Source: JBOFLG01 sp051657745 (GTDB lineage: Bacteria > Actinomycetota > Actinomycetes > Actinomycetales > Dermatophilaceae). Taken from it: a DNA stretch of 39,677 nt. The stretch's first letter is position 1; every line of letters starts with the position of its first letter. Shown piece by piece: positions 32,356-38,437 of the stretch. A model generated the notes under the pieces. It saw only the letters and a program-made list of their open reading frames with translations, searched no databases and was not told where the DNA came from. The DNA is taken from the NCBI GenBank assembly GCA_051657745.1, contig JBOFLG010000202.1, positions 1 through 39,677 on the forward strand. Reading direction: 5' to 3'. Both the position numbers and the translations under genes were made by a program.

Positions 32356-33042
32356 ATGCACGTGTTCGACGGTTTCCTGAACGCCACGACGTCAGTGGCC
32401 ACCGCAGTCGTCGCCGGTGGGGCAGTCGCGGTTGCGCTGCGTCGGGCGCCCAGCGACCTGGAGGACCGGACCGCGCCGCTCGCCGGGCTGGTGGCGGTGT
32501 TCGTGTTCGCGGCGCAGCTGCTCAACTTCCCCATCGGAGCAGGTACCTCAGGCCACCTCGTTGGTGGCGCGCTGGCCGCGGTGCTCGTCGGTCCGGCCAC
32601 CGCCACGCTGTGCCTCACCGTGGTGCTTGGCGTTCAGGCGCTGCTGTTCGCCGACGGCGGCGTGACCGCGCTCGGCACGAACGTCGTCCTGATGGCGGTG
32701 GTCGCCGTCTGGGTCGGCTACGGCGGGTGCCGCCTCGCCTTGGTGGCGCTGCGCCGGTGGCGGTGGGGCGTGCCGGCGGCTGCCGCGGTCGGGGCATTCC
32801 TCAGCGTGCCTGCCGCGGCGCTCGTCTTTACCGGTCTCTACGCCGTTGGCGGCGCCGCCCCGGTCCCGCTCGCTGACCTTGCCGCGGCAATGGCTGGCTG
32901 GCATTCACTGATCGGGATCGGCGAGGCCGTCATCACCGCGCTCGTGGTCGCGAGCGTGGTTCGCAGTCGCCCCGACCTGGTGCACATCGCCTCCCGAGCG
33001 CGCGTCGGCGGCATCCCCACCAGCGCAGAGGTGCCCGCGTGA
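32356..33042 (+). CDS. cbiM: ECF transporter substrate-specific component CbiM (Co/Ni)
   Basis: 228 residues, about six helices. CbiM/NikM binds Co2+ or Ni2+ through the N-terminal Met-His and later histidines. Here the N-terminus is MHVFDGFLNA where the family usually has MH(I/V)PDGFL, so Pro4 is replaced by Phe. The conserved FPIGAGTSGHLVGGALAAVL with its metal-site His is intact, as is FADGGVTALGTNVV. The ATG has an AGGAG Shine-Dalgarno 5 nt away. Its TGA overlaps the next start (GTGA). It heads a four-gene operon. Confidence 0.92.
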   Translation: MHVFDGFLNATTSVATAVVAGGAVAVALRRAPSDLEDRTAPLAGLVAVFVFAAQLLNFPIGAGTSGHLVGGALAAVLVGPATATLCLTVVLGVQALLFADGGVTALGTNVVLMAVVAVWVGYGGCRLALVALRRWRWGVPAAAAVGAFLSVPAAALVFTGLYAVGGAAPVPLADLAAAMAGWHSLIGIGEAVITALVVASVVRSRPDLVHIASRARVGGIPTSAEVPA

Positions 33043-33383
33043 CCACGGCCACCAGCTGCAGTTCCGCACCGAGCTCGAGGATGACGATGCGTCGCCTGCT
33101 GTTGGTCGGGGTGGCGGTCAGCCTGCTGCTCGCCGGCGGGTTGTCGTACTACGCCTCTGGCCAGCCCGATGGGCTCGAGTACGTGGCCGGCCGGGTCGGC
33201 TTCCTGGACTCGGCCCGGGACTCCGCCACCGCGAACTCTCCGCTTGCTGACTACGGCGTGCGCGGAGTCGAGCACGCTCGGCTCTCGGGCGGGCTGGCCG
33301 GCGTCATCGGAGTGCTCGTCACCGGGCTGGTCATGGGCGGGCTGGTGCTGCTGTTGCGGCGGCTGGCCCGCCGGAGCGGCTGA
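33039..33383 (+). CDS. PDGLE-domain protein (CbiN/CbiL-like ECF accessory)
   Basis: 114 residues. There is a membrane helix at about 19-38, then YASGQPDGLEYVAGRVGF with the PDGLE motif at 43-47, then ADYGVRGVEHARLSGGLAGVIGV, and a second helix at about 88-108. This is the accessory subunit that accompanies CbiM and takes the place of CbiN in many cobalt/nickel ECF systems. The GTG start overlaps the cbiM stop by 4 nt. An internal ATG at residue 15 or 17 is a possible alternative start. It is translationally coupled on both sides. Confidence 0.88.
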   Translation: MTTATSCSSAPSSRMTMRRLLLVGVAVSLLLAGGLSYYASGQPDGLEYVAGRVGFLDSARDSATANSPLADYGVRGVEHARLSGGLAGVIGVLVTGLVMGGLVLLLRRLARRSG

Positions 33384-33384
33384 G

Positions 33385-34146
33385 GTGGGTGCCGGGCACC
33401 GGGCGCATCTGCACGTCGAGGGCGACACCGTCCTGCATCGGATGCCGCCGCACGCCAAACTGGTCGGCCTGCTGGCCTTCGTGGTGCTCGTGGTGTCGGT
33501 GCCGGCACCTGAGCACGGGGCGCTGCTGGTGCTGCTTGCGGTCGCGGTCGGAGTGGTGTCGAGCACCCGCGTCCCCCCGCGCCGTCTTCTTCCTCGACTC
33601 GTGGTGGAGGTGCCGTTCGCGGTCTTCGCGCTGGTGCTGCCGTTCGTGGCCACCGGGCCCCGCGTCGCGTTCGGCCCGGTCACGGTGTCGCAGCTCGGGC
33701 TCGACGCCGGGGTGGCACTGTTGCTCAAGGGCACGTGCGGCGTGCTCACCGCGGTCGCCTACGCGGTCACCACTCGCCCGCGCGACCTCCTGCGCGCGCT
33801 GCAGCACCTCCGGGTACCCGACGCCCTCGTCGTCATCGCGGGTTCGATGATCCGGTACGCCGACGTGGTCACCGACCAGGTGCGCCGGATGCGGGTCGCC
33901 CGCACGTCGCGCGGGTTCGTGGCCCGGTCGCCGCAGGCCTGGCCGGTGCTTGCCGCTGGCACCGGCGCGCTCTTCATCCGCACCTATGAGCGGGGCGAGC
34001 GGGTCCATCTGGCCATGCTCAGCCGGGGCTGGTCGGGCCGGTTGCCGGTCACCGAGCCACTGGCCGCGACCCCGGCGCAGTGGACTCTCGCTCTCGCGCC
34101 GGCGGCGGCGGCCGCCCTGGTATCGGCGGCGGTGCGGCTGTCGTGA
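33385..34146 (+). CDS. cbiQ: ECF transporter transmembrane component CbiQ
   Basis: 253 residues from the GTG at 33385, one base after the previous stop. The N-terminus HRMPPHAKLVGLLAFVVLVVS is typical of CbiQ/EcfT. Several helices follow. The cytoplasmic coupling helices carry the Ala-Arg-Gly type signature RMRVARTSRGF and later AMLSRGWSG, which dock on the ATPase. The TGA stop overlaps the cbiO GTG (GTGA). The open frame upstream of the start is antisense or overlapping and not conserved. Confidence 0.92.
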   Translation: MGAGHRAHLHVEGDTVLHRMPPHAKLVGLLAFVVLVVSVPAPEHGALLVLLAVAVGVVSSTRVPPRRLLPRLVVEVPFAVFALVLPFVATGPRVAFGPVTVSQLGLDAGVALLLKGTCGVLTAVAYAVTTRPRDLLRALQHLRVPDALVVIAGSMIRYADVVTDQVRRMRVARTSRGFVARSPQAWPVLAAGTGALFIRTYERGERVHLAMLSRGWSGRLPVTEPLAATPAQWTLALAPAAAAALVSAAVRLS

Positions 34147-34874
34147 GCGTCCCGGTGATCGATGTGCGCGATGTCGTGTACCACTACCCAGGCGGGCACC
34201 AGGCGCTCCACGGAGTCGACCTGCACGTGCACCGAGGGGAGCGAGTCGCGCTGCTCGGGCCCAACGGTGCCGGAAAGACCACGCTGGTGCTGCACCTCAA
34301 CGGCATCCTCACACCCGAACGGGGCTCGGTGGCGGTGTCGGGCGTTCCGGTCGTACGCGAGAACCTCCTCGAGGTGCGGCGCCGGGTCGGCATCGTCTTC
34401 CAGGACCCCGACGACCAGCTATTCATGCCCTCGGTGCGCGACGACGTGGCGTTCGGCCCGGCCAACCTCGGGCTGCGGGGGGCCGAGCTCGATGCCCGGA
34501 TCGCGGAGGCGCTGACCGCGGTGGGCGTGATCGACCTCGCCGATCGCGCGCCGCATCACCTCTCGTTCGGCCAGCGCCGGCGGGTGGCGATCGCCACCGT
34601 GCTCGCGATGCGGCCTGACGTGCTGGTGCTCGACGAGCCGTCGGCCAATCTCGACCCCGCATCACGGCGCGAACTCGCCGACATCCTTCGTGGGCTGGCG
34701 GTGACCATCGTGCTCGTCACCCACGACCTGCCATACGCACTCGAGCTGTGCGAGCGGTCGGTGGTGCTCTCGGCTGGCGCGGTCGTGGCCGACGGGCTGA
34801 CTCGGGACGTACTCGGCGACACCGACCTGCTCACCGCGCACCGGCTGGAACTGCCTACCGGATTCTCGATCTAG
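34143..34874 (+). CDS. cbiO: ECF transporter ATP-binding component CbiO
   Basis: 243 residues. Walker A is GPNGAGKTT (39-47), the Q-loop is VFQDPDDQLFMPSVRDDVAFGP (typical of ECF ATPases), the signature is LSFGQRRRVAIA, Walker B is VLVLDEPSANLDP and the H-loop is LVTHDLPYAL. It energises CbiM/CbiQ metal uptake. It starts with a GTG overlapping the cbiQ stop. The TAG stop (34872-34874) is the first half of the TAGGGT box of the DUF3090 gene 10 nt downstream. Confidence 0.95.
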   Translation: MSVPVIDVRDVVYHYPGGHQALHGVDLHVHRGERVALLGPNGAGKTTLVLHLNGILTPERGSVAVSGVPVVRENLLEVRRRVGIVFQDPDDQLFMPSVRDDVAFGPANLGLRGAELDARIAEALTAVGVIDLADRAPHHLSFGQRRRVAIATVLAMRPDVLVLDEPSANLDPASRRELADILRGLAVTIVLVTHDLPYALELCERSVVLSAGAVVADGLTRDVLGDTDLLTAHRLELPTGFSI

Positions 34875-34877
34875 GGT
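34872..34877 (+). promoter_or_regulatory. -10 element TAGGGT of DUF3090 gene, sharing the cbiO stop
   Basis: The hexamer starts with the cbiO TAG stop and ends 7 nt before the ATG at 34885. This separates DUF3090 transcription from the metal-transport operon. Confidence 0.6.
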
Positions 34878-34884
34878 GGGAGTC

Positions 34885-35394
34885 ATGCCGTCCACCGAGT
34901 TCGACCCGCCGGAGCGCTTTGTCGCCGGCACCGTCGGCCCGCCTGGGGGTCGCACGTTCTTCCTGCAGGCGAGCGGCGCCGGGCGGATCGTCTCCGTCTC
35001 GCTCGAAAAGGTGCAGGTGAGTGTGCTCGCCGACCGGGTCAATGACCTGCTTGATGCCCACGCCGCGGGTGTCGCCGAGGAGCCCGGTGGCGGTGGCGAC
35101 ACCGACCCGCTCGGCACCCCGATCGACGATGAGTTCCGCGTCGACACGCTCAGCCTGGCCTGGGACCCACAGCGCGCGGTCGTCGTCATCGAGGCCCACG
35201 ACCAAGACCCGGACGAGGCCGGCGAGCCACCGATGCAGACGCTGCGGGTCGTGCTCGACCCGGCCAGTGCCCGGGCCTTCGCCCGACGTTGTGCCGCAGT
35301 CATCGGCGCCGGGCGGCCTGCCTGCCCGTTCTGCGGCCAGCCGCTCGACCCCACCGGCCACATCTGCCCTCGTGCCAACGGGTACCGACGCTGA
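34885..35394 (+). CDS. DUF3090 family protein
   Basis: 169 residues. The N-terminus STEFDPPERFVAGTVGPPGGRTFFLQA is diagnostic of DUF3090 (Rv2134c/SCO1665 group). The C-terminus has a CxxC-x-H/C pattern, ACPFCGQPLDPTGHICPR, likely a small zinc knuckle. The function is unknown, but it is consistently encoded near mshC. The ATG at 34885 fits the family and the TAGGGT spacing; an in-frame start 9 nt earlier is less likely. The next gene starts within its last 23 nt. Confidence 0.9.
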   Translation: MPSTEFDPPERFVAGTVGPPGGRTFFLQASGAGRIVSVSLEKVQVSVLADRVNDLLDAHAAGVAEEPGGGGDTDPLGTPIDDEFRVDTLSLAWDPQRAVVVIEAHDQDPDEAGEPPMQTLRVVLDPASARAFARRCAAVIGAGRPACPFCGQPLDPTGHICPRANGYRR

Positions 35395-36184
35395 GCTCGA
35401 GGGCCTGTTGGCCCGAGGCACGCTGACTCCGGTGGGGCGGGTTGTCGGCTCGTCTAACGGTGCGTTGCTGTGCACGGTGCGGGAGGGCAGCGAGGAGGCG
35501 ATCGTCATCCACAAGCCGGAGGCGACCGAGCGCCCGCTCTGGGACTACCCGGACGGCACATTGGTCGCACGGGAGCGGGCTGCGTGGTTAGTCAGCGAGG
35601 CGGGTGGGTTCGGCGTGGTCCCGCCCACCGTGCTGCGCGACGGGCCGCTCGGGCCGGGCAGCGTGCAGCTGTGGGTGGGCCCGGTCGACGACGAGGCCGA
35701 GCCGCTGGTCGACGTCACCCCGCCGACCGCAGTGCGCGAGGGCTGGTTGGTGGTGCTCGAAGGGGAGACGCCCACCGGGCAGCGGGTGGTGGTGTCGCAC
35801 AGCCCCGACCCTGGGGTGCGCACGGTGGCGGTGCTCGACGCCGCGCTGAACAACTCCGACCGCAAGGGCAGTCACGTCATCTGCCACGACGGGCAGGTGC
35901 GGGGGTGCGACCACGGGGTCAGTCTCGGCGTGGAACCCAAGCTGCGCACGGTGCTCTGGGGGTGGGCCGGCTCGACCATCCCGGATGCCGACCGCGGGCG
36001 TCTCGAGCGGTTGGCCGGGGCGCTCGGCGACGGTCGGGCCGGTGAGCTCGCCGTGGAGCTGGAGCCGCTGCTCACCCGGCGTGAGGTGGCCGCGCTGGCC
36101 AGCCGGGTCGAGACGCTGCTGCGCGAGGGCATCCATCCGTTGCCGCAGCCGGACTGGCCGGCCATCCCCTGGCCGGCCATGTAA
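35372..36184 (+). CDS. SCO1664 family protein (phosphatidylinositol kinase-like)
   Basis: 270 residues from the GTG at 35372, which overlaps DUF3090 by 23 nt. Segments GSSNGALLCTVREGSEEAIVIHKPEATERPLWDYPDG, VAVLDAALNNSDRKGSHVI and VRGCDHGVSLGVEPKLRTVLWGWAG match the family known from SCO1664 and Rv2133c. They resemble a PI3/PI4-kinase-like catalytic core (NNSDRKG as the catalytic loop, DHGVSL as the metal-binding DxG). The substrate is unknown. In Streptomyces mshC is adjacent. Here 2.2 kb with a DUF222 gene and two repeat arrays intervene. The start has no clear Shine-Dalgarno; reinitiation after DUF3090 is plausible. Confidence 0.88.
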   Translation: MPTGTDAELEGLLARGTLTPVGRVVGSSNGALLCTVREGSEEAIVIHKPEATERPLWDYPDGTLVARERAAWLVSEAGGFGVVPPTVLRDGPLGPGSVQLWVGPVDDEAEPLVDVTPPTAVREGWLVVLEGETPTGQRVVVSHSPDPGVRTVAVLDAALNNSDRKGSHVICHDGQVRGCDHGVSLGVEPKLRTVLWGWAGSTIPDADRGRLERLAGALGDGRAGELAVELEPLLTRREVAALASRVETLLREGIHPLPQPDWPAIPWPAM

Positions 36185-36246
36185 GAGGGTGACGCGGGTG
36201 AGAGGTCACGGCTGAGAGGACACGGCTGAGCGTTGACGCAGCGGAG

Positions 36247-36375
36247 AAGGCCGCACGCGCAGCCCAGCCGGCCACCGCTGACACCGAAGCCAGCTCGAAG
36301 GCCGCACGCGCGGCCCAGCCGGCCGCCGTTGACACCGACGGCAGCTCGAAGGCCGCACGCGCAGCCAAGCCAACC
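36247..36375. repeat. 51-bp tandem repeat, about 2.5 copies
   Basis: Copies start at 36247, 36298 and (partial) 36349, each beginning aaggccgcacgcgc. They differ at a few positions. The unit is 17 codons long and open in several frames, but the array lies outside both flanking genes: 62 nt after the SCO1664-type stop and ending 2 nt before the DUF222 stop. Confidence 0.85.
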
Positions 36376-36377
36376 TC

Positions 36378-37895
36378 CTATCCGGCGTTGGTCCACGTCT
36401 CTCCATCGCACGGCATGGTCTCGGGATCGGTGGCGTACCACGCGTCGAGGTCGTCGTGGTGCTGCCATATGGCGCGTTGGACCTCGGGAAGGCGATGTGC
36501 GTCGTCGAGCGCCTGAGCGCGGCGCCGTTCTTGGAGACTGTGTCGCCGATCTCGTTCTCGGATGGCGTGCATGGCGTCGTCGTAGGACCCGGGCCGGAGG
36601 TTCCAGATGACGTGTCGGCCGTCTCCGTCGGACTTCTCGTGCACCTGTGCCCAGAGCCGACGTTGGTGGACCAGGGTGTGGTGGCTGCTGCACAGCAACG
36701 CAGCGTTCCCGAGGTCGGACGCACCACCGTCGGCCCAATGCTGGACATGATGCGCCCGGCACCAGGCTGCCGGTAGGTGGCAGCCCGGGTAGCTACAGCC
36801 GCCATCCCGGAGCCACAACCGCCGCCGTTGCGCCCGGGTGAACAGCCGCACCGCGCGACCCTGGTCGATGATCTCGCCGGCGCTGCCAAGAACGTAGGGA
36901 ATCAGGGCGGCGTCGCAGGCGATCCTCCGCAGGGACTCGGGCGCGATGACCGTGCCTGACGCGATCGATCCGATGACCTCGCCGCATCCGGTGCGCCGCT
37001 CCAGATCACCCACCGCGATCGTGACGTGGACCGCCGACGAAGACTCGGCCGGCCCGTTCTCGGCGCCGCCAAGGTCAGCGCCGCGGCGACACACCTCGGC
37101 GAGAGCCTCCGCGCGGCGCTGCCCCGCCGGGCGCAGGTCACGCTCTCCGGTCACCTCATTCGGACGTGGCGCCGCCAGTGGCCCGATCGCGGCCTCCACG
37201 GTCGCGGCCTGCTCCGGGGTCAACGCCAGTGCATACTCCGTCAGGTCGGCCGAGCGCACCCACGGGGTGGACAGGTGCGCCCCCGGCGCCAATCGTTCCT
37301 GCAGCCGGCCCAGCTCACCCGGAGCGCCGTGCTCGGCGAGCAGCCGCGGCCGTAGCCGACGCATCGTGGCCGTCCCGTGCTCCCGAACCAGCTCAATCAA
37401 TGCCCCGGTCACCGTCGGCACCGCATCGGACGCCAGTCGCCGTTCCAGGGCGCGGACTTCACCGAGGACCGCGAGCGCGGATCGCGGCGCCAGCGCACCC
37501 TCACAGACCTGGCTCCACACCATCCCCACCGGACTCTCCCGGTGCAGCTCTGCCGTGACGGCCGCGGTGGTCAGGGCGGTCTGCCCGCCATCCTCGGCAA
37601 CCTCCCGTACCAGCCGCGCGAGTGGGCTTGCCCCGGCCTGCCGTAACGACGGCGCGTGTGTCGTCACCCACCCCCGGGCCTCACGCAAGGACACCTCGCC
37701 CCGGCCCACCGCCTCTGCCACGACCCGGGCACGAGCAGCCTCCGCCGCTGCGGCCACCTCGTCGACCAGAGACAGCAGCGTCGACAGTTCCGCTCCGCCA
37801 GCGTGGTGCAGCACCTCGCCCACACCGGCCAGCGTCGTCCGCGCTGCCTCGAGCGTCGAAACCGACGCTGCGAGAAGCGTTTTCGAGGAGGGCAT
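36378..37895 (-). CDS. DUF222 / HNH endonuclease domain protein (13E12 type)
   Basis: 505 residues from the ATG at 37893-37895. The N-terminal DUF222 region spans about 20-330. The HNH nuclease domain at about 358-410 (LRDGGCSYPGCHLPAAWCRAHHVQHW, then DLGNAALLCSSHHTLVHQ) has the CxxxC, HH and final H residues intact, so nuclease activity is possible. These are multicopy, apparently mobile or repeated genes in actinobacteria (13E12 family of M. tuberculosis, some under LexA). The open frame runs on upstream through a minisatellite to 38258, but the promoter and SOS box fix the start. It is inserted between conserved mycothiol-cluster genes. Confidence 0.92.
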   Translation of the reverse strand: MPSSKTLLAASVSTLEAARTTLAGVGEVLHHAGGAELSTLLSLVDEVAAAAEAARARVVAEAVGRGEVSLREARGWVTTHAPSLRQAGASPLARLVREVAEDGGQTALTTAAVTAELHRESPVGMVWSQVCEGALAPRSALAVLGEVRALERRLASDAVPTVTGALIELVREHGTATMRRLRPRLLAEHGAPGELGRLQERLAPGAHLSTPWVRSADLTEYALALTPEQAATVEAAIGPLAAPRPNEVTGERDLRPAGQRRAEALAEVCRRGADLGGAENGPAESSSAVHVTIAVGDLERRTGCGEVIGSIASGTVIAPESLRRIACDAALIPYVLGSAGEIIDQGRAVRLFTRAQRRRLWLRDGGCSYPGCHLPAAWCRAHHVQHWADGGASDLGNAALLCSSHHTLVHQRRLWAQVHEKSDGDGRHVIWNLRPGSYDDAMHAIRERDRRHSLQERRRAQALDDAHRLPEVQRAIWQHHDDLDAWYATDPETMPCDGETWTNAG

Positions 37896-37900
37896 AGGCA

Positions 37901-37929
37901 ACTGTATCGAACATATGTTCGCAGTGCAA
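37901..37929 (-). promoter_or_regulatory. Promoter of the DUF222/HNH gene
   Basis: On the minus strand TTGCAC (37924-37929) and TACAGT (37901-37906) are separated by exactly 17 bp. The -10 ends 5 nt before the ATG, so the transcript is probably leaderless. The SOS box fills most of the spacer. Confidence 0.7.
37908..37921. promoter_or_regulatory. LexA (SOS) box
   Basis: cgaacatatgttcg is a perfect 14-bp palindrome matching the actinobacterial/Gram-positive LexA consensus CGAAC-N4-GTTCG. With flanks it is TCGAAC-ATAT-GTTCGC, one mismatch from the TCGAAC-N4-GTTCGA form. It lies between the -35 and -10 of the DUF222 gene, an ideal repressor position. Confidence 0.85.
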
Positions 37930-37956
37930 GAGTGCGGCCGGGCCGGCCGGCCACCG

Positions 37957-38100
37957 CACCGCGGAGCCGGTCGGCAGTCGCACCGCGGAGCCGGTCGGCA
38001 GTCGCACCGCGGAGCCGGTCGGCAGTCGCACCGCGGAGCCGGTCGGCAGTCGCACCGCGGAGCCGGTCGGCAGTCGCACCGCGGAGCCGGTCGGCAGTCG
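37957..38100. repeat. 24-bp minisatellite, six perfect copies
   Basis: Six identical head-to-tail copies of a 24-nt unit beginning caccgcggagccggtcggca. They start 28 nt upstream of the -35 of the DUF222 gene. The unit is 8 codons and is open in several frames on both strands, which creates spurious ORFs. The perfect identity suggests recent expansion. Confidence 0.95.
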
Positions 38101-38437
38101 CCGGGCGGTGCTCCGCTGCGGGGTGCTCTCTCCCGGCTGGCATCGCATCGGCCTGACTCGCTCTGCTGCGCCGGGCTCCCCGCCGTCGGCGGCGAGGGAC
38201 CGACCAGCCGATCCGCGGTCGCCGCGACGATGCCGGACGGCGTCGTCCTGGCGGGCATCGTCGAGGCGTCGCTTCTCCCGCACCGATGACGAGGTCCGCA
38301 CCAACGACGAGTTCGGCACCTCTACCGCGCCGACGACGAGGTCCGCCGTGTTCGCGTCCGCCCGCGCCGCCCGACGCGGACCCCGCTGTACCTGGGTCTC
38401 CGGCCCGACCGGAGGGCCGGCCCGTAGGCTCGCGCCC
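38101..38437. other. Gap without recognisable gene
   Basis: 337 bp between the minisatellite and mshC. Open frames exist on both strands but have no family resemblance and low-complexity content. The only supported element is the mshC -10, TAGGCT at 38425-38430, 7 nt before the GTG. Confidence 0.6.

Noticed and set aside
37957..38100. Tandem 24-bp units as a possible CRISPR array
   Set aside because: The units are directly contiguous with no unique spacers, and no cas genes are present; it is a minisatellite.
37896..38258. N-terminal extension of the DUF222 protein through the minisatellite
   Set aside because: The frame is open, but it would place the promoter and SOS box inside the gene and add repetitive CRPAPRCD-like sequence unlike the family.
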